The notes beneath the pieces are model-generated. The model ran no database searches and was not told the origin of the DNA. It was given only the letters and a program-made list of their open reading frames with translations. Positions 17,114 through 26,148 of a stretch of 64,000 nt of DNA are shown here, piece by piece. Source of the DNA: Saprospiraceae bacterium (GTDB lineage: Bacteria > Bacteroidota > Bacteroidia > Chitinophagales > Saprospiraceae). Location: assembly GCA_028285545.1 (NCBI GenBank), contig JANQPA010000094.1:24605-88604 (forward strand), given 5' to 3'. Every line of letters begins with the position of its first letter. Within the stretch, counting starts at the first letter, position 1. A program made the translations under genes and the position numbers.

Positions 17114-18967
17114 TTATTTCCTTCCATTTGCACCTAACTGTAGTATAGTGATTGATTCCGATTCTAACTTCAGATTAGTATCTAGGCTTAACTCTTTTTC
17201 AGCCAAAACATCCCATGCAGAGGAATATTTGAACAAAATCTCAACAAAACGATCCAGGTTTAGTGTTTTGTCTTGTTTATTATTATTTAGGATGATCATC
17301 GCTGCATCATCTCGTTTGTGACGAAAATAAACATACACTTCATCCTTTGGTACAAAATGTGTAAGTTGGCCATTAATGATATTGGGATTGGATTTTCGCC
17401 AATCTAATAACTGTTGGAGAAAATTGAAATATTCTTCCTGCTGTCCTTTCCTTTCATTTTTTTCAAATAAATTGTTCTGATCCTCAGCCCATCCTCCTGG
17501 AAAATCTTTCCTGCGTGGCCCATCAGAAGTTCCATCATTAATTCCGGTCATTAGGATTTCATCTCCATAATAAATTTGAGGAATTCCTCTCATTGTCAAT
17601 AAGATTCCAGCCATCATTTTAGTACGATTAATATTTTCTCCTAAAAGCGAATGGATTCTATCTACATCATGGTTTCCATTTAAAGTGACATTATTAGAAG
17701 GGTCAAAATGAAGATAATCCTTAGCCAGTATATTGTATAAAGAGCGAATAGTACCTTCTCCTTTTAAGGCATTGATACTGGCAAAATATATAGGAAAATC
17801 TACCGTACCTTGTAAGTGGGATTCATACTGAGCATGTCCCTTTTCTTGCCAGTAACTGGTTATTTCCGGGCCGATATTTTCAATTAAAATTTCTCCAAAA
17901 GAAAAGAAATCCGGGTATTCTTCTTTTATTCCTAGAGCCCAATCTGAAAGCATATTTTTATCATTATATGGATAGGTATCAAAACGCACTGCATCCAGAT
18001 TGGCATATTCCACCCACCAGGTGACATATTGCTTCAAATACTGAGCCACAAAAGGATTGCTTTGGTTCATATCCGGCATCATCACATCAAACCAACCATT
18101 GGTCATTAATTGCCGATCGTATTGGGAAGCATGAATATCCAAAACAGATACACTTTCATAGTTGGTTCTGGTAAATTGGTCAAACTGATGTATCCAGTCT
18201 TCCATCGGTAAGTCTTTTATAAAATAATGCTCTTTTCCTACTTGATTAAAAACAACATCTAAAACCACTTTAATACCTCGGGCATGTGCTTCTTCCACCA
18301 ATATGACATAATCCTCATTCGTTCCTAATCTTGAGTCAACCTTAAAATGATCAGTTATGGAATAACCATGATAGGATAATTTGTCCATATTGTTTTCCTG
18401 AAAAGGAGTTAGCCAAAGAGCAGTAATACCAAGCTCCTTCAAATAATCTAGCCGATCAATGATTCCCTTTAAATCTCCTCCATGCCTACCATCCGGATTA
18501 TTGCGATTGACTTTATCTGGATAGCTATCTATATTATCATTTCCAGGATCTCCATTGACAAAACGATCCGGCATAATGAGATAAACTACATCTTCTTGTG
18601 TTAATCCCATTTGCCTATCACTTCGAGATCTTCTTTCTCTTAATTCATAATTGTAAGTAAGATTTAGATCTCCTTTTGAAAACTGTATTTCGAAATGACC
18701 AGGGTGGGTGTTCTTTGCAATTTCAATATTTAGAAAAATATAGTTGGGGTTGCTGGTTTTAACACTTCTGCTAATTTTAACCTGTTCATTTGTGATTCTA
18801 GGCTGCATACTAGCTATGTTTTCTCCATAAATGGTCAATTGAAGAAAAGTATTTTTCATGCCTACCCACCAAAAGGGAGGGTCTATACGATCTATCTTTA
18901 CATCCTGGCCAAAAGCCAAATTAAAAGTTATCAGATATGCAACAAATAATAAATTAATGCCCTTCAT
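17114..18967 (-). CDS. Secreted GH13 alpha-amylase / cyclomaltodextrinase-like enzyme
   Basis: The 617-residue protein carries a signal peptide ending AFGQ near residue 21. An N-terminal immunoglobulin-like domain of the cyclomaltodextrinase type follows (DRIDPPFWWVGMKN), then a GH13 barrel. The catalytic residues are visible: Asp330 nucleophile (DAVRFDTYP), Glu359 acid/base (SFGEILIEN) and Asp434 (NGNHDVDRI). Such enzymes cleave alpha-1,4-glucans, cyclodextrins or pullulan in the periplasm or outside the cell, like SusA. It heads a reverse-strand operon with a LytS/LytTR pair and a PfkB kinase. No SusC/SusD genes occur in the window. Confidence 0.9.
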   Translation of the reverse strand: MKGINLLFVAYLITFNLAFGQDVKIDRIDPPFWWVGMKNTFLQLTIYGENIASMQPRITNEQVKISRSVKTSNPNYIFLNIEIAKNTHPGHFEIQFSKGDLNLTYNYELRERRSRSDRQMGLTQEDVVYLIMPDRFVNGDPGNDNIDSYPDKVNRNNPDGRHGGDLKGIIDRLDYLKELGITALWLTPFQENNMDKLSYHGYSITDHFKVDSRLGTNEDYVILVEEAHARGIKVVLDVVFNQVGKEHYFIKDLPMEDWIHQFDQFTRTNYESVSVLDIHASQYDRQLMTNGWFDVMMPDMNQSNPFVAQYLKQYVTWWVEYANLDAVRFDTYPYNDKNMLSDWALGIKEEYPDFFSFGEILIENIGPEITSYWQEKGHAQYESHLQGTVDFPIYFASINALKGEGTIRSLYNILAKDYLHFDPSNNVTLNGNHDVDRIHSLLGENINRTKMMAGILLTMRGIPQIYYGDEILMTGINDGTSDGPRRKDFPGGWAEDQNNLFEKNERKGQQEEYFNFLQQLLDWRKSNPNIINGQLTHFVPKDEVYVYFRHKRDDAAMIILNNNKQDKTLNLDRFVEILFKYSSAWDVLAEKELSLDTNLKLESESITILQLGANGRK

Positions 18968-19081
18968 AATTTAGGAATTTGAAAATGAAATGATCTTTGA
19001 AAAAGCAAAGATTACAGGTCCTAATATAGAGGTCGGGACATAAACACTATTTTAAAGGACAAAAAACCTTAAACAGACATC

Positions 19082-19618
19082 ATGAAACTATTTCTTATCG
19101 GTCCAGGTGGGGTTGGAAAAACAACGGTGGGAAGGCTTTTAGCCAAATCTTTGCGACGCCAATTTATCGACTTAGATGAGAAATTCCATCAAACAATAGG
19201 GAATATAACAGACTATATTCATCAGACAGGGTATCAAAACTATTGCCAGCAAAACTCCGACCTTTTTTATCAAATTATTTCCGAACAAAAAGAAAATGAT
19301 CAGCTTGTTTTTGCGCTTTCTTCAGGGTTTTTAATTTATAAAAACTTAGGACAAAAACACCTGGAAAGCCTCCAAGAGGAAGGCTTAACCATTCTCCTAT
19401 TACCATCCAGATCCTTAGAAGAAAGCACAGAAATAATTATAAAAAGGCAATTAGAACGAGGTTTTGGGCTGAATGAAGAAAGGGAAAGAGAAAAATTCAC
19501 CAATCGTTTTGAGCCTTATAAACAATGGGGTGACCTTCAGATTTTTTCTTCTCAAAGCCCTGACGGTATTATCCAAGAAATTATTTGCAGACTAAAAAAC
19601 ACTCACTTTTTTGAATGA
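19082..19618 (+). CDS. Shikimate-kinase-like P-loop kinase
   Basis: The 178-residue protein begins with the Walker A motif LIGPGGVGKTTVGR and has the DLDEKF Asp used by shikimate kinase for substrate binding. However, the canonical Gly-Glu-x-x-Phe-Arg segment reads GYQNYCQQNSD, and the GGG substrate loop reads LSSGFLIY, so key shikimate-binding positions differ. The lid is present (IIIKRQLERGFGLNEER). It could be a divergent AroK or a kinase for another small substrate. It is transcribed divergently from the amylase operon; the next gene is 113 bases downstream. Confidence 0.65.
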   Translation: MKLFLIGPGGVGKTTVGRLLAKSLRRQFIDLDEKFHQTIGNITDYIHQTGYQNYCQQNSDLFYQIISEQKENDQLVFALSSGFLIYKNLGQKHLESLQEEGLTILLLPSRSLEESTEIIIKRQLERGFGLNEEREREKFTNRFEPYKQWGDLQIFSSQSPDGIIQEIICRLKNTHFFE

Positions 19619-19731
19619 AATCACTCCTAAATATAAGTTCGTGCATCCCTTTAACTAACTTTTAATCTTTAAGAAGGTGTCTAAAAAAATGAAATCCATT
19701 AACTTTAAAGACCATCACCAAACACTCGTCC

Positions 19732-21270
19732 ATGAAGAATTTATACCTCCTTGTCTTTGCCATTTGTTTATTTAATCCCTCGCTATTTGCCCAATCTTTC
19801 GATGTGGCTACCCTTTCTGGTCTGGAATATGGGCCTCATCCTGTAGGCTTTCAATTTTTAAAAACCTTTGATCCCTCTCGAGGTCCCATTCTTGAACAAA
19901 AAAATAAGAGTCAAAGAATCACACCTATTTATTTGTGGTATCCAGGAAAAAAGAAATCCAAAAGGATTCCGGAAATGAGCCTCAATGATTACCTTTCTTA
20001 CTGGGCTTATGAAACAGATTATAACGTTTCTTCCTCAGAAATTTTTGCTGCTGCTCAAAGGAATTTTGCTCGATCTTTCCTCTGGGTCACTGATATTTCC
20101 GATTTCCAAACACTATATGAATCCAAACTAACTCTCAAGGCTCAGGAAAATATCCCTATGCTGGAAGGTAAGCATCCATTGGTGATTCTCAGTCACGGGG
20201 CTATGATGAATTGGCAATTTATGGCTGAATTTTTGGCCAGTCATGGCTATGCGGTGGCCTTAGCGCCAGTGGCTGGTACTTATGACAAACGATTGGAAGC
20301 AAGCATTAGCGGAGTAACTACTGAATTAAGAGATGCCGAACACATCCTTAGTCAAGTCCAAAAGTTCCCTCAAATTGATTTGGAGAAAATAGCTACAGTA
20401 GGCAACAGTTTAGGCTCAGTAGCAGCAGTGGCCATGGCCACTAAAAACCCCTCCGTCAGAGCGGTGGTCAGCCTGGATGGCGTAATTGGTTCTCCCAATG
20501 AGGGTAGCTTGCTTCATGAAATGTCCTATTATGATGACCATGAATTCACAGTCCCTTTACTACACACCACCGGTGGATTCTCCTTCAGCAATAATAGAGA
20601 ACTCATTAATAATTTCGAGTTTTCAAATAGATTTATCCTGGAATTGAATGGTATGCGGCATGCTGATTTTATTGGCCAGGGTTTGTATGACACTCTCGGT
20701 GTAAAAATGACGGGATCAGCAGCTGGCGATTACCGAGAAGCTTACCGACAGCTGCAAAAACACACCCTCTTCTTTTTGAATGCCTACCTCAAAAATCAAG
20801 AAAATGAATGGGTTGATTTGTTCCAAAAAGAGGAGGTCAGCCCTTTAATAAGTTCTAAAACTCATATTGCAAATAAAGCAAAGAACTACTCTTTCGCTCA
20901 ACTTATTAATTTCATTTTTGAATTAGACTTCGACGCGCTTTTTGCAGTTTACCAGCAACATAAGGATCTCAAAATAAAAGCCTTTAGTTATAATACTTTT
21001 CACGATGTGGGCATGCAAATGATATTCAGACAACATTTTGCTGAAGCCAAACAATGGTTCCTTTATTTTTCAGAAAGTTATCCGAATTCCGCTAAGGCTA
21101 AATACTTGCTGGGAAGTACGCTTGAACGATTAGAGCAAGGGGTAGATGCACAGCTTATTCTTCGGGAAGCTCAGAATCTTATGAAGGAAGACCCTTTTTT
21201 GAGCACCTCTCAAAAAGAACTATACTCGAACAGAATCGAAAGCAAACTCAAAAGATTTAAAGGAGAATAA
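19732..21270 (+). CDS. Secreted alpha/beta hydrolase (PAF-acetylhydrolase/dienelactone-hydrolase-like)
   Basis: The 512-residue protein has a signal peptide ending LFAQ near residue 21. Features are the oxyanion segment VILSHGAMMNW, the nucleophile elbow TVGNSLGSVAA (GNSLG), and a later His in GMRHADFIG. A C-terminal extension of about 130 residues is helical and TPR-like (QHFAEAKQWFLYFSESYPNS). The family hydrolyses esters of lipids or small molecules. A paralogue without the TPR tail lies at 32267-33397. The AraC regulator starts 7 bases downstream. Confidence 0.75.
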   Translation: MKNLYLLVFAICLFNPSLFAQSFDVATLSGLEYGPHPVGFQFLKTFDPSRGPILEQKNKSQRITPIYLWYPGKKKSKRIPEMSLNDYLSYWAYETDYNVSSSEIFAAAQRNFARSFLWVTDISDFQTLYESKLTLKAQENIPMLEGKHPLVILSHGAMMNWQFMAEFLASHGYAVALAPVAGTYDKRLEASISGVTTELRDAEHILSQVQKFPQIDLEKIATVGNSLGSVAAVAMATKNPSVRAVVSLDGVIGSPNEGSLLHEMSYYDDHEFTVPLLHTTGGFSFSNNRELINNFEFSNRFILELNGMRHADFIGQGLYDTLGVKMTGSAAGDYREAYRQLQKHTLFFLNAYLKNQENEWVDLFQKEEVSPLISSKTHIANKAKNYSFAQLINFIFELDFDALFAVYQQHKDLKIKAFSYNTFHDVGMQMIFRQHFAEAKQWFLYFSESYPNSAKAKYLLGSTLERLEQGVDAQLILREAQNLMKEDPFLSTSQKELYSNRIESKLKRFKGE

Positions 21271-21277
21271 TAATTTT

Positions 21278-22105
21278 ATGATTAATGACATCCAAATAAA
21301 GCAATGGACCAGTAAGCTGTTACAGAAACTTAGTGTTTCTCATACCGAATATGCCAATTTCGAATTTCCTCGGCACTTCCATACCTATTATACCATATTA
21401 TTGGTTGAGGAAGGGGTAAACCTTGGTTTTACGGGTCGTCATAAATATACAATTGGTCCTGGTTCTATTTTACTCATTAATCCTGGAGAAATACATGCCG
21501 GAAAATCCTATGCCAAGAAGTATCTCAAATTCAGTTCCATTAAAATAGAAGAGGACTTTTTATATCAACTCTTAACTAATAATGGAATTGACTTAAAAAC
21601 AGATATTTTATTCTATAATAAACCAATTAATGATCCCGATTTATCCCGAAAAATGAAGGTAGTGCTAGACAGCATCACCAATTGCCAAGAAAGAAATTTG
21701 ATGGATCATTGTTTAACAGAATTTATATTTGATCTTATAGAAGGTCATTCTTTAAATGCAAGCCATTTTAAGGATGAAACGTTGGATTTCCTTTACTTGA
21801 AAAAGGCTAGAGAATTTATTCAAGATAATTATCAACAAAACATTTCCCTTACAAATATTGCTCAGGCGTGTTATGTAAGTGAATATCATTTGAGTCGACA
21901 ATTTCAACGTCATTTTGGCCTTAGCCCTTTTGCCTATATACGAAATTATAGAGTCGAAAAAGCAAGACAATTACTCCAAGAAAAAGAAAACATCACTGAA
22001 GTTGCCCTATCTGTTGGTTTTTATGATCACAGTCATTTTCTAAAAAATTTTAAGAAGCTAATGGGTATGCGCCCTTCACAATATCAAAAAGCTTTTCATT
22101 CTTGA
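21278..22105 (+). CDS. AraC family transcriptional regulator
   Basis: The 275-residue protein has an N-terminal cupin-type sensor domain (FEFPRHFHTYYTILLVEEGV, GPGSILLINPGEIHAG) and a C-terminal double helix-turn-helix (ISLTNIAQACYVSEYHLSR, LSPFAYIRNYRVEKA, EVALSVGFYDHSHFLKNFK). Such regulators respond to small ligands, often sugars or exported-substrate products. The gene follows the secreted hydrolase by 7 bases and probably responds to something linked to it. Confidence 0.92.
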   Translation: MINDIQIKQWTSKLLQKLSVSHTEYANFEFPRHFHTYYTILLVEEGVNLGFTGRHKYTIGPGSILLINPGEIHAGKSYAKKYLKFSSIKIEEDFLYQLLTNNGIDLKTDILFYNKPINDPDLSRKMKVVLDSITNCQERNLMDHCLTEFIFDLIEGHSLNASHFKDETLDFLYLKKAREFIQDNYQQNISLTNIAQACYVSEYHLSRQFQRHFGLSPFAYIRNYRVEKARQLLQEKENITEVALSVGFYDHSHFLKNFKKLMGMRPSQYQKAFHS

Positions 22106-22136
22106 TTTACAACAACATTTTTTCCTAACACACTTG

Positions 22137-22292
22137 CCTGCCGTTAGGCAGGGACTTCGTACACTGACTGTTACAGACTCGCACTGATTTAGTTTGTCTT
22201 GAATAAATCCACTACTACTCGTTAATTCATTTTTAATACTTACATCACTTTACATGGTCTGCAACGTCCAGGACGGTCTGCAACCGCCCAAC
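22137..22292. repeat. Cluster of short intergenic palindromes
   Basis: Three small elements are packed here: CCTGCC-GTTA-GGCAGG at 22137-22152, GGTCTGCAACG at 22256-22266 repeated as GGTCTGCAACC at 22275-22285, and CGTCC-A-GGACG at 22265-22275. The gcaaccgccca end matches the palindrome near 47045-47053 and resembles the one near 53295. They look like REP-type intergenic repeats of Bacteroidota. Confidence 0.45.
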
Positions 22293-22364
22293 AACTAAAA
22301 CAGCAATTCCGTACTATTTTTTGATAGCTGACTGGTTTTTCTTTGTGTAAAAATCAGCCAGACT

Positions 22365-23489
22365 ATGAAAAACACAATTGCTATTTCTCTTTTTTTCTTG
22401 CTCTTTACAGCTCTTCAGGCACAAGAAAAAGAGCTCACATCCGATACTACAGATCAAATTATTTATACCTGTCCTCCTTGTGGCTGCGATAAAGATGGCG
22501 AACACCTTAGCCATGGAGGACAGTGTCCTTCTTGTGATATGGCCTTGAGACCTGACTACCCAGGTTTAAAACGAGTTGCCAACCCTCAGAAAAGACCCAC
22601 TGTAGGGATGCTCCTATATAATGGTGCAGACATTATGGATGTCACAGGCCCCTGGTCAGTATTTGAACACGCTCGCTTTAATATTATTACAGCTGCCAAA
22701 ACCAAAGAAACCGTTTCCTTAGGCATGAGTATGGAATTAAAACCGGACTTTACACTGGAAAATATGCCTGAAGTTGATATCCTGGTTATCCCAGGAGGTG
22801 GCCCAGCTGAAATGAATCAGGATATGGAAATCGTTGAGTGGATAAAAAAGCGCTACGAAAATACTGAAACCCTTTTTTCAGTATGTAGTGGAGCTTTCTT
22901 TTTAGGTTTGGCGGGATTGTTGGATGAAAATGAAGCAACTACCTTTTCTTCTTTGATTCCTTCTTTATCCCGCCAGTTTCCTAAATCAAAAGTGCTCAAT
23001 AATGTAAAATATACCGACAATGGTAAGATTGTCACCTCCGCCGGTTTGTCCTCAGGTGTGGATGCTGCTTTTCATGTGGTTTCCAAATATTACGGTCAGG
23101 GAAGAGCACAAGACATTGCCAATCATATGGAATATGCCTGGAATATAAAAACCGAATATGCAAGAACCCAGTTGGCCGATAATTATCTCCAGTCAATACG
23201 ATCACTAGTAGGTTTATTTGCCAAAAAATATACCTACTCACATGGAGATAACCAGAAATGGGAGTATCGATTCTTATTGACCCAACAATTAAGTCATACT
23301 AAAATCATAAACCTGGTCAAAGGTCAACTTGATAATATGGAAAACTGGAAGACCTCAACAGCCAATCAAAATTCGATAACAGGGATCATCACCCATCCTA
23401 TGTTGGGAAAGGGCAAAGTACAAATTAAAGTACAAGACAGTCCTCAGGGTAAAGTTGCCATCCTTACTTCCAAAAAACTATCCAAATAA
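22365..23489 (+). CDS. Exported heavy-metal-binding domain fused to DJ-1/PfpI domain
   Basis: The 374-residue protein has a signal peptide (ending LQAQ, about residue 20) and then a Cys-rich module, YTCPPCGCDKDGE followed by GGQCPSCDMALRP at residues about 36-68, which resembles the heavy-metal-binding domain of copper and efflux proteins. Residues about 80-270 form a GlxA-type DJ-1/PfpI domain (GMLLYNGADIMDVTGPW, ILVIPGGGPAEM, nucleophile Cys in FSVCSGAFFLG). The last 100 residues are unassigned. An exported DJ-1 domain joined to a metal site suggests a stress or metal-related role. The sialidase-like gene starts 5 bases after. Confidence 0.75.
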   Translation: MKNTIAISLFFLLFTALQAQEKELTSDTTDQIIYTCPPCGCDKDGEHLSHGGQCPSCDMALRPDYPGLKRVANPQKRPTVGMLLYNGADIMDVTGPWSVFEHARFNIITAAKTKETVSLGMSMELKPDFTLENMPEVDILVIPGGGPAEMNQDMEIVEWIKKRYENTETLFSVCSGAFFLGLAGLLDENEATTFSSLIPSLSRQFPKSKVLNNVKYTDNGKIVTSAGLSSGVDAAFHVVSKYYGQGRAQDIANHMEYAWNIKTEYARTQLADNYLQSIRSLVGLFAKKYTYSHGDNQKWEYRFLLTQQLSHTKIINLVKGQLDNMENWKTSTANQNSITGIITHPMLGKGKVQIKVQDSPQGKVAILTSKKLSK

Positions 23490-23494
23490 GTGCT

Positions 23495-24790
23495 ATGAAT
23501 CCAAAAGTATTTCTCATTATTCTAATGGTATTCTTTTTGATCAAAACAGATGTTTTTAGTCAAAATGCTACCGCCAAGCTTGACTCCCGAAATAGTATTA
23601 AGGTCGGTAAGAATATCAGCATCCAATCACAATTTAAGGGGCTTCCGTTAGTGGAGCCTCATATTTCGGCCCATCCCACCAATAATAACTTTTTGCTAGC
23701 TGCTGCTATGGTCGTGACTGATAAAAACCGCCCTTACCAAAGTTGCCGCCTATCTAGTTTTATTTCGAAAGATGGTGGATTAACCTGGACCGAAACGGCT
23801 CATGATTGGTGGGGTTATGACCCCTGGACAGCCATTTCGGAAAAAGGTCAGGCTGTAATGGCCTGGCTAGGTACTCCCGGATCATTTAAAGGACAATTTC
23901 CAGTTCAATTTTTCACTTCTCCTGATGGAGGAGAAAATTGGGATGCCCAAGTCCAGACCTTGGAAGGAGGGCATGATGGAACAAAGATAAGCGTATTGAA
24001 AGATGATTATTACTTTACTACCGTCCGGTTTCGCAATGATATGGGCGCTGATGTCATGTTGTTTCATAAGAGAGGCAAAGGCAATTTCCAAGAAGTTGCT
24101 AAAATTGACGGAAAAGGACAGCGTCTCAATTTTTGCGAGCCGGCCATTTTAAGTGATGGGTCAGTCATTGTTCCTGCTTCTCATTTTCTCCGAAAAGCTT
24201 GGGTTCAGGTTTTTGACCCCAAATCTTCCAAGCTTTCTGAACAACAGATGCTTACCATTCGTCCTGGAGGTGCAGGTGGATACATGCGGATGGTAGCAGA
24301 TGTAAACATGAATTCCTCCTTTAAAGATCGGATTTATTTTGTCAGAGCATTGGGCAGACGAGGAGTTCATGAAGGAATTTGGCTCAATTATTCAAATGAT
24401 AAAGGCAAAAATTGGACTAAGGACACACGGGTGGATCTTTTTGAAGGATCCAAACCCACAAAAGCAATCGTTTCCAGTATTGCCGTCAACAAAGAAGGCG
24501 TAGTGGGCATATCATGGGTAGATGCTCAACATGACCCGGAGCAAAAAAAGAAAGATGTGTATTTCACCATTTCTCTTGATGGTGGTGAAAGTTTTCAACG
24601 GCCAGTACGGGTATCGGATACTAGTACAAATCCCAAAACGGAGGGCAATGGAGATGTAGCCAATAAATTCCCTGGAGGAGGTCATTATCTGGGAATTACC
24701 ACCAAAGCTGATGGCAGTTTTCAACTAATCTGGAGTGATAGTAGAAGTGGAATTTTTGAATTACAAACTTGTAATGTGGAATTAAAGTAG
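23495..24790 (+). CDS. Secreted sialidase-fold (BNR/Asp-box) protein
   Basis: The 431-residue protein has a signal peptide ending VFSQ near residue 23. At least four Asp-box repeats are visible (SKDGGLTW, SPDGGENW, SNDKGKNW, SLDGGESF), typical of the six-bladed sialidase propeller. Catalytic Arg triad and Tyr of true sialidases cannot be confirmed, so sugar hydrolysis is only one possibility. It follows the DJ-1 gene by 5 bases and is followed by two hairpins at 24797-24864. Confidence 0.75.
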   Translation: MNPKVFLIILMVFFLIKTDVFSQNATAKLDSRNSIKVGKNISIQSQFKGLPLVEPHISAHPTNNNFLLAAAMVVTDKNRPYQSCRLSSFISKDGGLTWTETAHDWWGYDPWTAISEKGQAVMAWLGTPGSFKGQFPVQFFTSPDGGENWDAQVQTLEGGHDGTKISVLKDDYYFTTVRFRNDMGADVMLFHKRGKGNFQEVAKIDGKGQRLNFCEPAILSDGSVIVPASHFLRKAWVQVFDPKSSKLSEQQMLTIRPGGAGGYMRMVADVNMNSSFKDRIYFVRALGRRGVHEGIWLNYSNDKGKNWTKDTRVDLFEGSKPTKAIVSSIAVNKEGVVGISWVDAQHDPEQKKKDVYFTISLDGGESFQRPVRVSDTSTNPKTEGNGDVANKFPGGGHYLGITTKADGSFQLIWSDSRSGIFELQTCNVELK

Positions 24791-24796
24791 AAATAT

Positions 24797-24864
24797 ACCC
24801 GCCTCTGCGGGTGAAATAAAGTAGAAGTATATCGTTTTATTAGCAATAACAATATACTTCTACT
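24797..24864. terminator. Two hairpins after the sialidase-like gene
   Basis: ACCCGC-CTCT-GCGGGT occupies 24797-24812. A second stem pairs 24820-24832 with 24852-24864 (13 bp perfect, loop 19, with a few inner pairs). They lie between two forward-strand genes and probably end transcription before mtnB. The second arm (atacttctact) resembles the acttcta-rich stretch at 40441-40478. Confidence 0.5.
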
Positions 24865-24968
24865 ACTTCTATTCTGCTTCAATTTATTTCTCTTTTCCCT
24901 AAGCAATTAATTTAATTCAAGGGAACTCTTTTTTGAAAAACATCTCCCAATTAATTACTTTTACACCC

Positions 24969-25631
24969 ATGCAAAAAACTGCAACTGTATGGGCTAAAGA
25001 ACTGGTGGCCTGCATTCATTTTTTACATCAAAAAGGCTTTGCTCCCGCTACTAGTTCCAACTACTCTTTTCGCTTGCCTGGGGAAGACCAAATACATATT
25101 TCTTCATCTGGAATTGACAAAGGATCTTTTACAGAGAATCACTTGATGCTTGTTGATTTGAATGGTATCCCTATCAATGATACCAGAAAACCATCAGCTG
25201 AAACCTTATTGCATACTTTAATTTATGATAAAAAAAAGGAGATACATTGCGTTTTGCATACGCATACTGTATACAACACCACCTTGTCCGCTATTTTTGA
25301 AAAGAAAGGATTTTTCGTGTTGGAAGGTTTCGAAGTCTTGAAAGGTATTAGTGGTGTCCGTACTCATGAAACCCAAGTTGACATTCCTATTTTTCCCAAC
25401 TCACAGGATATGCCAGCCCTGGCAACATCTATTCAGAATTATTGGAATGAAAATCCTGAAATGAAAGGATTTTTATTGGCAGGTCATGGTTTGTACACCT
25501 GGGGCAAAACCATAGCAGAAGCTAAAAGACATATTGAAATCTTTGAATTTTTATTTGAATGTTATTATAAGATACATACCTTTAAATCAATTCAAAATAC
25601 AATAAATCATGGCAATTTTACACATTCCTGA
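24969..25631 (+). CDS. mtnB: Methylthioribulose-1-phosphate dehydratase
   Basis: From ATG 24969 the protein has 220 residues and belongs to the class II aldolase/AraD fold. Zn ligands are His97 and His99 (LHTHTVYN) and His173 (AGHGLYTWG); the N-terminal motif FAPATSSNYSFRLPG is typical of MtnB. It dehydrates 5-methylthioribulose-1-phosphate in the methionine salvage pathway. An upstream TTG at 24933 in frame is not needed for homology. The 3' end overlaps mtnD by 23 bases, which supports a coupled operon. Confidence 0.92.
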   Translation: MQKTATVWAKELVACIHFLHQKGFAPATSSNYSFRLPGEDQIHISSSGIDKGSFTENHLMLVDLNGIPINDTRKPSAETLLHTLIYDKKKEIHCVLHTHTVYNTTLSAIFEKKGFFVLEGFEVLKGISGVRTHETQVDIPIFPNSQDMPALATSIQNYWNENPEMKGFLLAGHGLYTWGKTIAEAKRHIEIFEFLFECYYKIHTFKSIQNTINHGNFTHS

Positions 25632-26148
25632 TCAAGATAGAAAAATTACGGATCAGTCTGAGATAAGAGCGTTTTTGGCAGAAAAAGGGGTTTGGTTTGA
25701 CCAGTGGGAAGCCGGTGCAAAATTTGAAGATGATGCCGACCAGGAGACTGTTTTGGCTGCTTATGACCATGTTTTAAAACCCTATATGGCCTCCAATGGT
25801 TATCAAACAGCTGATGTTATTAGTGTAAATCCAAATATGGATAACCTTGATGCCATCAAAACCAAATTCCTTACTGAGCACACTCACTCCGAAGATGAAG
25901 TTCGCTTTTTTGTAGATGGGGAAGGCTTGTTTTGGTTCAATATGGAAAAGGGCAATCCAGTTTTCGTAGTTATTTGCCAAAAGGGAGATTTGATTTCGGT
26001 TCCCGCCAATACCAAGCACTGGTTTGATTTCGGGCCCAAGACCTTTGTAAAAGCTATCCGTATTTTCATCGACCAATCTGGTTGGGTACCCAACTATACT
26101 CAGTCCGGGGTTGATGCCAGATATAATAAACTAGGATTATCTGCATGA
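25609..26148 (+). CDS. mtnD: Acireductone dioxygenase
   Basis: This 179-residue cupin has the metal-binding motif HTHSEDEVRFF (His, His, Glu) and the later ligand His in NTKHWFDFG, as in the Fe/Ni acireductone dioxygenases. With Fe it makes the 2-oxo-acid precursor of methionine and formate; with Ni it makes methylthiopropionate, CO and formate. The metal cannot be read from the sequence. It overlaps mtnB by 23 bases and mtnC by 4 bases. Confidence 0.95.
   Translation: MAILHIPDQDRKITDQSEIRAFLAEKGVWFDQWEAGAKFEDDADQETVLAAYDHVLKPYMASNGYQTADVISVNPNMDNLDAIKTKFLTEHTHSEDEVRFFVDGEGLFWFNMEKGNPVFVVICQKGDLISVPANTKHWFDFGPKTFVKAIRIFIDQSGWVPNYTQSGVDARYNKLGLSA

Noticed and set aside
24790..24968. SAM-type riboswitch before the mtn operon
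   Set aside because: Only two simple hairpins are visible; none of the conserved SAM riboswitch core sequences could be recognised.
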